In this document: positions 1 to 5,375 of the stretch, one piece after another
How positions within the stretch are numbered: the stretch's first letter is position 1
Layout of the letters: every line of letters begins with the position of its first letter
Assembly (NCBI GenBank): GCA_007131845.1
Contig: SLPT01000067.1
Location: 1-11,058, forward strand
From: Desulfobacteraceae bacterium
GTDB lineage: Bacteria; Desulfobacterota; Desulfobacteria; Desulfobacterales; Desulfosalsimonadaceae
DNA: 11,058 nt
Direction: 5' to 3'
Notes under the pieces: model-generated
Told to the model about the DNA's origin: nothing
Databases searched by the model: none
What the model saw: only the letters and a program-made list of their open reading frames with translations
Program-made: the position numbers and the translations under genes

Positions 1-204
1 CCCGGTTTCTGGGGGGTGTGGGAAGCGGGCGGCGTGTTCGGACTCGCCCTTTTCGGAGTGGCCGCAACGGACGCACTGGGATTTTCCCTTGCCGTTCATG
101 CGGTGCTGTTGTTTCCGGTGCTGGTTGCCGGCATTGTTTCCGCCGTGGTGAGCGGCGTCAATATTCTCCGGGTGGGCTATGACGGCCAGCAGGAAAATCG
201 TTGA
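1..204 (+). CDS. Flippase-like / LPG-synthase-type membrane protein, C-terminal end (5' truncated by window)
   Basis: The reading frame is open from the first base and stops with TGA at 202-204, so only about the last 67 residues are visible. They begin with P-G-F-W-G-V-W-E-A-G-G and continue as two hydrophobic segments (about residues 14-25 and 31-53 of the visible part) before a short polar tail ending in GQQENR. The PG-x-x-G-x-x-E-x motif followed by LALFGV and another helix is characteristic of the C-terminal helices of the lysylphosphatidylglycerol synthase transmembrane / UPF0104 family. These are inner-membrane proteins associated with lipid or glycan-carrier translocation. The substrate cannot be told from this fragment. 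The internal GTG at 16 is a valine in the middle of the motif, not a start. The gene converges on trmO with a 44-bp gap and no obvious terminator. Confidence 0.7.
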   Translation, partial: PGFWGVWEAGGVFGLALFGVAATDALGFSLAVHAVLLFPVLVAGIVSAVVSGVNILRVGYDGQQENR

Positions 205-248
205 TGCGCGGCCGGATCGCATGCCTCCGGCGCCGCAGCAGCAGGCGT

Positions 249-716
249 CTAACGGAAGCGGTCATCCGACCGGGTTTTTTCCACGTCCTCCGGCCGGGCC
301 GTCATCCAGCCGGAAGCGGCGTTTTCCACGGCATCGAATGCCGGGATGTAGGGTTTGATATCAAGCAGAGGCGTTCCGTCTAAGATATCAACACCCTTGA
401 TGACAATTGTTGTGCCCTCGATGCGGACGACCTCCACGATGGAAAGGCCGATGGGATTGGGCCGCAAGGGCGAGCGGGTTGCAAATACCCCGCGCGGTGT
501 GGTGTCCAGAAACGGAACGACCGTAAGTCGGGGTTCCCCGGCCTTGTGAAAGTGATAGAGGAGGTATATATGGCTGAAACCGTCAAGGTCCCGGAGCCCC
601 TCTGCAAATTCCTCCCTGACGTGCACACTGCCTTCCACGTCCCTTGCGCCCCGGGGCTGGATGGGCATGTTTTCGATTCGGGTATAGGGTGAATGAATGG
701 TGCCGATCGGTTGCAA
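249..716 (-). CDS. trmO: tRNA (N6-threonylcarbamoyladenosine(37)-N6)-methyltransferase TrmO (TsaA/UPF0066 family)
   Basis: TrmO uses S-adenosylmethionine to methylate N6 of t6A at position 37 of tRNAs, in the cytoplasm. The protein (155 residues from the chosen start) opens with QPIGTIHSPY and carries the family signature TRSPLRPNPIGLS at about residues 80-92. DILDGTPLLDIKPY follows at about 110-123, which is the conserved core of the beta-barrel methyltransferase domain. At 155 residues it is the short form, lacking the C-terminal extension of the roughly 235-residue E. coli protein. The start is taken as TTG (complement of 714-716), because an AAGGAG ribosome site (725-730) lies 8 nt upstream and homology begins there. 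The upstream in-frame ATG would extend into the divergent transporter gene. It is the only minus-strand gene here, 56 bp from the divergent ZIP gene. The call rests on recognised motifs; substrate specificity is by family. Confidence 0.9.
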   Translation of the reverse strand: MQPIGTIHSPYTRIENMPIQPRGARDVEGSVHVREEFAEGLRDLDGFSHIYLLYHFHKAGEPRLTVVPFLDTTPRGVFATRSPLRPNPIGLSIVEVVRIEGTTIVIKGVDILDGTPLLDIKPYIPAFDAVENAASGWMTARPEDVEKTRSDDRFR

Positions 717-724
717 AGTTGGTT

Positions 725-730
725 CTCCTT
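725..730 (-). promoter_or_regulatory. Ribosome binding site deciding the TTG start of trmO
   Basis: On the minus strand this reads AAGGAG, followed by an 8-nt spacer and TTG. It is the only good Shine-Dalgarno sequence near the N-terminus of the conserved domain, so it argues against the longer in-frame ATG starts. Confidence 0.7.
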
Positions 731-772
731 GTTTTAAGGGGTTGTAAGATTTTATAGCGAAAGGGATTACCC

Positions 773-1522
773 ATGGAAAGTCTTTCATACAGTTTTCTGG
801 CCGGAATTTCCACCGCGCTCGGTGCAATACTCGTTCTCCTGTTCGGCATGCCGGGAAGACGTATCCTTTCCGCGCTTTTAGGGTTTGCAGCGGGTGTGAT
901 GCTGGCGATTTCCGCTTTTGACCTGATTCCGGAAGCCATTGCTTTCGGATCGACGCTCCACGCGGTGATCGGCTTTACGCTGGGTGCGGCCATGATGTAC
1001 ATCCTGGATTTGATCATACCTCACGCCCACATGACCGGTGAATTCGACGGTCCCGTGGATCCGGGACATCCGCATGAAATCGATCCGAAAAAAATCCTGC
1101 GCTCCGGGTATCTCATTTTTTTTGGCATCGCCCTGCACAATATCCCGGAGGGGCTGGCGATCGGCGCCGGGCTGGAATCGAGCCCGGAGCTCGGCCTCTA
1201 TATCGCGGTTGCCATCGGGCTCCACAACATTCCCGAGGGAATGGCGACTGCCGGTCCCCTGCGCTCCGGCGGGCTCGGCACGACTCAGGTGCTTCTGATG
1301 ACGGTTTTTGCGGGCCTGATGACCCCCCTGGGGGCGTTGATAGGCCTGATCTTTTTCGGTATATCGGAAGCATTCATCGGCATCGGCCTTGCTCTGGCCG
1401 CGGGCGCCATGGTGTATATAGCAAGCGACGAGCTGATTCCCCAATCCCACAGATACCACAGTCATATGGCCAATTTCGGCATCCTGGGAGGATTTCTGAT
1501 CGGTTTTATTCTGACGGGATAG
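773..1522 (+). CDS. ZIP-family divalent metal transporter
   Basis: This is an inner-membrane transporter of the ZIP (ZupT/Gufa-like) family, which moves Zn2+ and related divalent metals into the cytoplasm. The 249-residue protein has about eight hydrophobic segments. The two metal-site helices are plain: LHNIPEGLAIG at residues 121-131 and LHNIPEGMA at 150-158, each with the H-N-x-P-E-G motif forming the transport site. A third signature, DELIPQSH, lies at 219-226. The loop between the third and fourth helices (about 84-101) is rich in His and Asp/Glu and is the likely metal-sensing or metal-delivery loop. The start ATG has AAAGGG (760-765) 7 nt upstream. It is divergent from trmO and ends 24 bp before the convergent small membrane protein gene. 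Which metal it carries cannot be decided from the sequence, and no Zur-like operator was recognised in the 56-bp divergent spacer. Confidence 0.92.
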   Translation: MESLSYSFLAGISTALGAILVLLFGMPGRRILSALLGFAAGVMLAISAFDLIPEAIAFGSTLHAVIGFTLGAAMMYILDLIIPHAHMTGEFDGPVDPGHPHEIDPKKILRSGYLIFFGIALHNIPEGLAIGAGLESSPELGLYIAVAIGLHNIPEGMATAGPLRSGGLGTTQVLLMTVFAGLMTPLGALIGLIFFGISEAFIGIGLALAAGAMVYIASDELIPQSHRYHSHMANFGILGGFLIGFILTG

Positions 1523-1546
1523 GGTGGTCTGCCGCTCTTGCGTTTC

Positions 1547-1795
1547 TTAGTGCCTGTGCCGCCGGGGGTCCCGGAACAAGCGGGTTTGCTTCAGTCGGTA
1601 AATGGCGTGTCCGATTCTTGGAAACCGCCGGCTGACCTTTTTTTCGAAATTCTTGACGATCTTCAGGTCCACGGAGAGAAGAAGCAGGCCGATGGCCAGA
1701 AACAAAATTCCCTGGAGGATCGGGAGGACAAGACCCGCTATCCCCAGGACGATAAAGAAAAAGCCAAGAGATATCCGGGCGATCCGCTTGATCAT
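1547..1795 (-). CDS. Small two-helix membrane protein (PGPGW/DUF454-like)
   Basis: The 82-residue protein consists of a short basic N-terminus, a hydrophobic hairpin (about residues 8-24 and 27-41) joined at VLPILQG, and a strongly basic tail (KIVKNFEKKVSRRFPR...RDPRRHRH) that should lie in the cytoplasm. The layout G-x-x-x-x-V-L-G-x-x-G-L-V-L-P followed by FLAIGLLLLS is that of the small PGPGW-type putative transmembrane proteins, and more loosely of DUF454. The central aromatic/PGPGW motif itself is not present here, so the family call is tentative. Its ATG overlaps the stop of the upstream TraR/DksA-like gene by 4 bp (ATGA), so the two are almost certainly co-transcribed and translationally coupled. 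No function is established for this class. Confidence 0.7.
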   Translation of the reverse strand: MIKRIARISLGFFFIVLGIAGLVLPILQGILFLAIGLLLLSVDLKIVKNFEKKVSRRFPRIGHAIYRLKQTRLFRDPRRHRH

Positions 1796-2142
1796 GATTC
1801 AGCCGCCCTGGCGCACTCGATGCAGAACAGGACGCTGGGATCGAACCGGAGCCGTTTTTCCGAAATGTCTTCATCACAGTGGGTGCAATACCCGTAATCG
1901 CCGGATCGGATTCTGTCCAGAGCTTGCAGGATGCGCGTCTTTTCCGCATCGGCGAGCCGTGCGGCCGCCTGGGCCATGGCCCGCTGCTGCATCGCATCCA
2001 TGCGGGATACCCTGCCCACGCGTCCCTGGTCGAGTTCAAGGGGTGCGGTTCCGTCCTTGCCGGCCTCGAGTCCCTCCGTCAGTTCAGCCAGCCGTGATTC
2101 AAGCTGTTTTTTGAAAAAATCGATATCAATATCTTCACGCAT
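1792..2142 (-). CDS. TraR/DksA-family C4 zinc-finger protein
   Basis: The 116-residue protein has an N-terminal helical region (about residues 1-35), a DQGRVGRVSRMDAMQQ segment at 39-54, a second helix, and a C-terminal C4 zinc finger with Cys86, Cys89, Cys107 and Cys110 (CxxC-x17-CxxC). This is the architecture of the short DksA/TraR relatives. In the best-studied members these bind the RNA polymerase secondary channel and modulate initiation; a direct RNAP role for this protein is inference. The ATG has GGAG 8 nt upstream on the minus strand. It is the first gene of a two-gene operon with the small membrane protein, overlapping it by 4 bp. The GRVGRVSRMDAMQ segment is typical of the short uncharacterised 'TraR/DksA C4-type zinc finger' proteins rather than of DksA itself, which carries a D-x-x-D-x-A tip. 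Confidence 0.88.
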   Translation of the reverse strand: MREDIDIDFFKKQLESRLAELTEGLEAGKDGTAPLELDQGRVGRVSRMDAMQQRAMAQAAARLADAEKTRILQALDRIRSGDYGYCTHCDEDISEKRLRFDPSVLFCIECARAAES

Positions 2143-2263
2143 GGAGACTTTCTCCGTTTGGTTGGTTTCTGATCCTGATCGTTTTAGAAGGTTATGTAAA
2201 CTCGATTTTCAAGTGTCATTTGCTTAGACAGGGTTGAATATTATGGCATGGAGTGGCATAATT

Positions 2264-2281
2264 CGCCAATAAAAATTGGCG
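2264..2281. repeat. Small perfect inverted repeat
   Basis: CGCCAAT (2264-2270) and ATTGGCG (2275-2281) form a perfect 7-bp stem around an AAAA loop. It lies in the 495-bp spacer upstream of the TraR/DksA gene. It has no U-run, so it is not a classical terminator; it could equally be a palindromic operator. Function unknown. Confidence 0.4.
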
Positions 2282-2370
2282 TGATATGCTGGAGATAAGC
2301 TGCTCGCAGCATGCTATACCCGGTTGCATAACACTGTACATTCCCTTGAAAGCGTTGATTGAATGAAGGC

Positions 2371-2396
2371 AAGGGCGGGCCTTTCGGTCCGCCCTT
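2371..2396 (+). terminator. Orphan 11-bp GC-rich stem-loop, terminator-like
   Basis: AAGGGCGGGCC (2371-2381) pairs along its full length with GGTCCGCCCTT (2386-2396), with one G-U pair, around a 4-nt loop (2382-2385). The stem is as stable as a rho-independent terminator, but the downstream run (CTTATG) is U-poor. No protein gene ends into it on either strand. It may close a small untranslated transcript, or be a remnant or structured spacer element. Confidence 0.4.
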
Positions 2397-2400
2397 CTTA

Positions 2401-2460
2401 TGTCGTACGTGAAATTTTTCAGGGATTGCGCGTAACGCAGATATTGGTTTTTCATAAAGC
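2401..2460 (-). repeat. Dispersed repeat family 1, copy A
   Basis: Positions 2401-2447 (47 bp) recur exactly at 2558-2604. Read on the minus strand, the copy runs GCTTTATGAAAAACC, then AATATCTGCGTTACGCGC and on toward AATTTCACGTACGAC. That matches the order of the copies at 2562-2622 and 5188-5243. There is no coding potential. It looks like a small intergenic repeat of the kind spread through the genome. Confidence 0.75.
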
Positions 2461-2496
2461 TATCAGGTATGTTGGATATGAAATAATGGGCGATTG

Positions 2497-2622
2497 TACG
2501 GCTTTGAAAAAAGCCCAAGATCAAGGCTTGCGCAATCCCTGTAAAATGCAGCGTACTTGTCGTACGTGAAATTTTTCAGGGATTGCGCGTAACGCAGATA
2601 TTGGGCTTTTTTCAAAGCCGTA
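2497..2622. repeat. Roughly 126-bp imperfect palindrome made of two inverted copies of repeat family 1
   Basis: The outermost 22 bp are perfect inverted repeats (2497-2518 and 2601-2622; core CGGCTTTGAAAAAAGCCC). Inside them GCGCAATCCCTG (2530-2541) pairs with CAGGGATTGCGC (2577-2588), and GCGTAC (2551-2556) pairs with GTACGT (2562-2567) around a loop near 2557-2561. Intervening bases are imperfectly matched. The right arm contains the 47-bp sequence also found at 2401-2447. As RNA this would be a very long hairpin. It ends 15 bp before the GTG start of the next gene, immediately upstream of its ribosome site. Confidence 0.85.
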
Positions 2623-2637
2623 ATTGGGGAGAGAGAC

Positions 2638-3078
2638 GTGTTTGACTATATATACAAAGCACTTACAGTCTGGTTTATCGGTTTTTTCCCGTTTTTCGAG
2701 CTTTTTATAGCCGTTCCCGCCGGGGTTTCCCTCAAGCTCGATCCGGTTTCGATCGTGATTTTCTGTGTTGCCGGGAATTTTTTCCCGGTGGTACTGATCG
2801 ACTTCGGATATAACCGACTGATCCGCTACGAGAGGGTAAAGGCGTGGCTTGACCGGCGGGTCTCCGACCGTATGATCCGGAATGTCAACCGGCATGGGAC
2901 CTGGTACCTTTTGATAATCACTCCCTGGCTCGGCGTGTGGGCCATGGCAGTGACCGCCAGGGTCCTGCGAATGAAACGCAAACAGCTGGCATGGGGGGTG
3001 CTGGCCAGTCTGACGATATATTCCGTCCTTCTGGTGGTGATGATCCATGCGGGAATCGATTTTTTCAGCCGGAGTTGA
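2638..3078 (+). CDS. Putative small multidrug export protein (Sm_multidrug_ex / COG2426-like)
   Basis: This is a 146-residue inner-membrane protein with about four hydrophobic segments (about residues 10-30, 36-56, 89-107 and 118-140). The features that suggest the Sm_multidrug_ex family are an early acidic residue within a hydrophobic stretch (FFELFIAVPAG, Glu21, Pro27) and the GNFFPV motif (residues 46-51). A basic amphipathic middle (RVKAWLDRRVSDRMIRNVNRHG) and TPWLGVWAMAVTARVL follow. The family name comes from weak early data and the true substrate is unknown. The start is GTG at 2638 with GGGGAG 6 nt upstream; no better ATG lies near. Its leader contains the long palindrome at 2497-2622, which could affect its transcription or translation. 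It appears monocistronic. Confidence 0.78.
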   Translation: MFDYIYKALTVWFIGFFPFFELFIAVPAGVSLKLDPVSIVIFCVAGNFFPVVLIDFGYNRLIRYERVKAWLDRRVSDRMIRNVNRHGTWYLLIITPWLGVWAMAVTARVLRMKRKQLAWGVLASLTIYSVLLVVMIHAGIDFFSRS

Positions 3079-3176
3079 GTTTTGCCGGCGTCAGTGAATT
3101 TCCAGTTTTTATCCGGCCGGAAAAGCCATGTTCCCGCCATTGCGTAGTGACTCACGGTGTTTTATGATACATATAT

Positions 3177-3227
3177 AGTGCCCGAACGAAAATCAGGATT
3201 TTTCGTCAAGGTCAAGGACGGCCAAAA
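3177..3227 (+). repeat. Dispersed repeat family 2, left-end copy without right end
   Basis: Starting AGTGCCCGAACGAAAA, this matches 5254-5304 at 46 of 51 positions, including a shared TTCGTCAAGGTCAAGGACGG stretch. The copy at 5254 belongs to an element with a matching inverted right end (5357-5373). No equivalent right end is visible here before the next gene, so this copy looks truncated or diverged. Confidence 0.7.
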
Positions 3228-3238
3228 ATTTAACCCGC

Positions 3239-3244
3239 TATAAT
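3239..3244 (+). promoter_or_regulatory. Candidate -10 box upstream of the small secreted protein gene
   Basis: A perfect TATAAT lies 82 bp before the ATG at 3327. No convincing -35 box is present at 16-18 bp spacing, so the assignment rests on the -10 alone. It sits just downstream of the family-2 repeat copy. Confidence 0.25.
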
Positions 3245-3250
3245 AGATGC

Positions 3251-3278
3251 TTCGGCAGGCATATGCCGGCCTGCTGAA
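3251..3278. repeat. 10-bp stem-loop in the leader of the secreted protein gene
   Basis: TTCGGCAGGC (3251-3260) pairs fully with GCCTGCTGAA (3269-3278), with one G-U pair, around an 8-nt loop. No U-run follows, so it is not an obvious terminator for the export-family gene. It would fall in the 5' leader if the TATAAT at 3239 is used. Confidence 0.45.
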
Positions 3279-3326
3279 ATGTCGCTATTAAAATCAGGCG
3301 GTTATATACGATTGGTGAGATGAGAC

Positions 3327-3650
3327 ATGATACGAATCCTCTTTACAACGGTCCTTGCTGCCGCCTTGCTGCTGCCCGGAACGGCGCATTCCACCGATAT
3401 ACCGTTCATCCAGGTCGGCGGAATCACCGTGAGCCTGGGGGACAGTGCCGGTCGGGTGCGCGAGGCATTCGGTGAGCCTGAATGGGAAGAGACCCAAAAG
3501 GATATCCGGGTCCAGCGCAGGCACCGTGTTATCGTTCGGGATGTGAACGTCTGGTGGTATACCCTGGATACGGGGTGGGGCCGGCCGAAAAATTACGGAT
3601 TCTATATTCTCGAAGGGGAATTGGTCCGCATCCGGCGGACCGGCTGGTAA
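3327..3650 (+). CDS. Small secreted protein, BamE/DUF2845-like pattern (function unknown)
   Basis: The 107-residue protein starts with a clear signal peptide: basic MIR, a hydrophobic core LFTTVLAAALLLPG, and probable cleavage after about Ser22 (TAHS). The mature part of about 85 residues reads VGGITVSLGDSAGRVREAFGEP near its start, then WWYTL and YGFYILEGELVRIRRTGW at the end. The order 'small-residue turn, helix, GEP, beta strands ending in F/Y-x-x-x-G-x-L-x-x-I' resembles the SmpA/BamE or DUF2845 fold. I cannot confirm membership by eye. There is no lipobox, so it should be a soluble periplasmic protein. The ATG has GGTGAG (3314-3319) 7 nt upstream. It lies 128 bp before the sugar dehydrogenase gene, with no terminator visible between them, so co-transcription is possible. 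Confidence 0.75.
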   Translation: MIRILFTTVLAAALLLPGTAHSTDIPFIQVGGITVSLGDSAGRVREAFGEPEWEETQKDIRVQRRHRVIVRDVNVWWYTLDTGWGRPKNYGFYILEGELVRIRRTGW

Positions 3651-3778
3651 CATACGGCGAGGATTGTTTTTTTATCCGAACGGTCTACAGAAAGCTTCCT
3701 CCCCGGTGGCATTTCACAATAACCGGAGATTTCCGGGGTGCACTGTCATTGGACGGCAATCAAACGGGAGATACCGCC

Positions 3779-4945
3779 ATGAAAAGAATAGCGTATGGTG
3801 TGACATGGGTTCTGCTGTTTTCGGCAGCGTGCAATGCCGGAGGCGGCAGTCAGCCGGAGTTCGGCGATCCGGTTGTCGGTGGAGCGCCGCAGGCCGTTGA
3901 GGATGAATTTGTCGCCGAGCCGGAAGATTACTACGTGGAAACCTGGGTGGATGATCTGCATATTCCCTGGTCCCTGGTGTTTCTGGACGACAACAGGGCG
4001 CTTGTCACGGAACGGGCCGGCCGGATCCGGCTGATCGAAAACGGCTCGCTTCGAGCCGGGGCGTACAGCCGGATCGATGCGGTGGAGCATGCGGGCGAAG
4101 GCGGGCTGATGGGCATTGCAAAGCATCCCGAATACCCGGACGCTCCCTTTTTGTATGTCATGTATACCTACCGTGACGGGGAGTCGCTGTATAACCGGGT
4201 TGAACGCTACGAGGATACCAGGGACGGACTGATTCCGGAAAGTGTGATAGTGGAGGCCATTCCCGGTCACCGGGTTCATAACGGCGGGCGGATCGCATTC
4301 GGGCCGGATGGCATGCTATATATCACGACCGGCGACATCTGGGAGGCGGAGATCGCCCAGGGTCTGGAAACCCTGGGCGGCAAAATCCTTCGCGTCACGC
4401 CGGACGGGGAAATTCCGGATCACAATCCCTTTGAAGGCTCACCAGTCTGGTCGCTTGGCCACAGAAATCCCCAGGGGCTGGCATGGCATCCGGAAACCGG
4501 GGTGCTTTATTCATCAGAGCACGGTCCTTCGGGAGAATTCGGGCTGCAGGGCAAGGATATCATCAACGTGATCGAAAAGGGCGGAAACTATGGCTGGCCC
4601 CTGGTACTGGGCGATGCGGGGGTTGATCCCTATATCGATCCGATCATTTTATGGCCCCGTGCCACGCCGCCTTCCGGCATGGCTTTCTGGCAGGGCAGCC
4701 TCTACGTTGCGACCCTTCGCAGTGAAGCCCTCATCCGGATCGACGTGCAGGATGAAAACGGCGAGCCGACGGTTAAATCAATTGACCGGTTATTTGCAAA
4801 AGGCCCGTTTGACGGGGTTTACGGAAGACTCCGGGATGCGGTTGCCGGACCGGACGGAGCCCTCTACGTGCTGACCAGCAACCGTGACGGCCGGGGAAGT
4901 CCCCGAGCGGGAGACGACCGCATTCTGCGGCTGACGCCCCGGTAA
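3779..4945 (+). CDS. PQQ-dependent sugar dehydrogenase (GSDH family), exported
   Basis: The 388-residue protein belongs to the glucose/sorbosone dehydrogenase beta-propeller family (soluble aldose sugar dehydrogenase, YliI-like), which oxidises aldoses in the periplasm with pyrroloquinoline quinone. Visible family motifs, in order: IPWSLVFLDDNRALVTERAGRIRLI (about 62-86), GEGGLMGIAKHPEY (107-119) and HNGGRIAFGPDGMLYITTGD (167-186; His167 is the candidate catalytic base). Then GGKILRVTPDGEIPDHNPF (200-218), SLGHRNPQGLAWHP (225-238), EHGPSG (247-252), GGNYGWP (268-274), and RLRDAVAGPDGALYVLTSNRDGRG (350-372). The N-terminus MKRIAYGVTWVLLFSAAC has a lipobox-like end at Cys18, but Ser rather than Leu at -3 makes lipidation uncertain. 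The start is the ATG with GGGAG 8 nt upstream; the frame is open further upstream but without homology. No PQQ biosynthesis genes are in the window, so cofactor use is by family only. Confidence 0.9.
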   Translation: MKRIAYGVTWVLLFSAACNAGGGSQPEFGDPVVGGAPQAVEDEFVAEPEDYYVETWVDDLHIPWSLVFLDDNRALVTERAGRIRLIENGSLRAGAYSRIDAVEHAGEGGLMGIAKHPEYPDAPFLYVMYTYRDGESLYNRVERYEDTRDGLIPESVIVEAIPGHRVHNGGRIAFGPDGMLYITTGDIWEAEIAQGLETLGGKILRVTPDGEIPDHNPFEGSPVWSLGHRNPQGLAWHPETGVLYSSEHGPSGEFGLQGKDIINVIEKGGNYGWPLVLGDAGVDPYIDPIILWPRATPPSGMAFWQGSLYVATLRSEALIRIDVQDENGEPTVKSIDRLFAKGPFDGVYGRLRDAVAGPDGALYVLTSNRDGRGSPRAGDDRILRLTPR

Positions 4946-4976
4946 TTTTTCAAATTTTTCCTTTCCGACTCTGTTT

Positions 4977-5029
4977 GATGGCTTCGTAAACAGTCCAACA
5001 TATGCGCCTGCTCGCTATTACCCAGAACT
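4977..5029 (+). repeat. Dispersed repeat family 1, copy C (diverged)
   Basis: It begins GATGGCTTCGTAAACAGTCC and continues AACATATGCG, aligning with copy D (5188) as GA(T/C)GGCTTCGTAAA(C)AGTCCAA(C/T)AT(A/C)TGCG before diverging. It starts 31 bp after the sugar dehydrogenase stop. Confidence 0.6.
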
Positions 5030-5166
5030 CTCGGAAAGAACTGGCGTATGAACTTGAATATCAGCGTTTACCCGAGGAGTTGACTACACAACTGGAAAAA
5101 GATATCGGCGGGGCTCCTTTCAGTCTGAAAACGCTTGAAGAGCAGGGGGTGCTTGCAGTCGAATGA
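5002..5166 (+). CDS. Unrecognised 54-codon ORF between two repeat copies (doubtful)
   Basis: The ORF encodes 54 residues, MRLLAITQNSRKELAYELEY and onward to a C-terminus EEQGVLAVE. It is hydrophilic, Glu/Leu-rich and probably helical, with no membrane segment and no motif I recognise. The ATG lies inside repeat copy C (4977-5029) and has no clear ribosome site, so translation is doubtful. Copy D of the same repeat follows 21 bp after its stop. From residue 10 or so the composition looks like real protein rather than random translation. It may therefore be the C-terminal remnant of a lost gene whose front was replaced by the repeat, or a small cargo carried between repeats. Confidence 0.3.
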   Translation: MRLLAITQNSRKELAYELEYQRLPEELTTQLEKDIGGAPFSLKTLEEQGVLAVE

Positions 5167-5187
5167 TTGATATCTGAAAACATTTTT

Positions 5188-5243
5188 GACGGCTTCGTAA
5201 AAGTCCAATATCTGCGTTACGCGCGATTTCTCAGAAATTCACG
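5188..5243 (+). repeat. Dispersed repeat family 1, copy D
   Basis: It reads GACGGCTTCGTAAAAGTCC, then AATATCTGCGTTACGCGC and on to AGAAATTCACG. It shares AATATCTGCGTTACGCGC exactly with the reverse complement of copies A (2401-2460) and B-right (2562-2622), and has the same flanking order. It ends 10 bp before the MITE-like element. Confidence 0.7.
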
Positions 5244-5253
5244 ATAGATAAGT

Positions 5254-5373
5254 AGTGCCCGAAAGAAAACGAGGATTGTTCGTCAAGGTCAAGGACGGCG
5301 AAAATGATTTTGAGGATTAAAATTTGAGCCGGACGCAGAGATTGGCGAAAAAGACGGTTTTCGTTCAGGCACT
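5254..5373. mobile_element. 120-bp MITE-like element with terminal inverted repeats (family 2)
   Basis: The left end AGTGCCCGAAAGAAAAC (5254-5270) and the right end GTTTTCGTTCAGGCACT (5357-5373) are inverted repeats matching at 15 of 17 positions. AAGT occurs directly on both sides (5250-5253 and 5374-5377), consistent with a 4-bp target-site duplication, although four bases can match by chance. There is no coding capacity. The first 51 bp recur at 3177-3227 (46/51). Together these fit a non-autonomous miniature transposable element. No transposase that could move it is in the window. Confidence 0.65.
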
Positions 5374-5375
5374 AA

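Noticed and set aside
717..827. Longer N-terminus for TrmO from upstream in-frame starts
   Set aside because: It would overlap the divergent ZIP gene. The conserved domain begins at the TTG, which has an AAGGAG site.
2216..2524. 102-codon minus-strand ORF in the repeat spacer
   Set aside because: Lies across the orphan stem-loop and repeat copies A and B; composition and structure are explained by the repeats.
2401..2622. CRISPR array
   Set aside because: Only two direct copies 157 bp apart with inverted copies between; no regular spacers and no cas genes.
3482..3778. N-terminal extension of the sugar dehydrogenase frame (99 extra codons)
   Set aside because: It overlaps the secreted protein gene, has no homology to GSDH and no ribosome site. 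The ATG at 3779 has a good one and begins a signal sequence.
3746..4279. 177-codon minus-strand ORF opposite the sugar dehydrogenase
   Set aside because: Antisense shadow; the plus strand has clear family motifs throughout.
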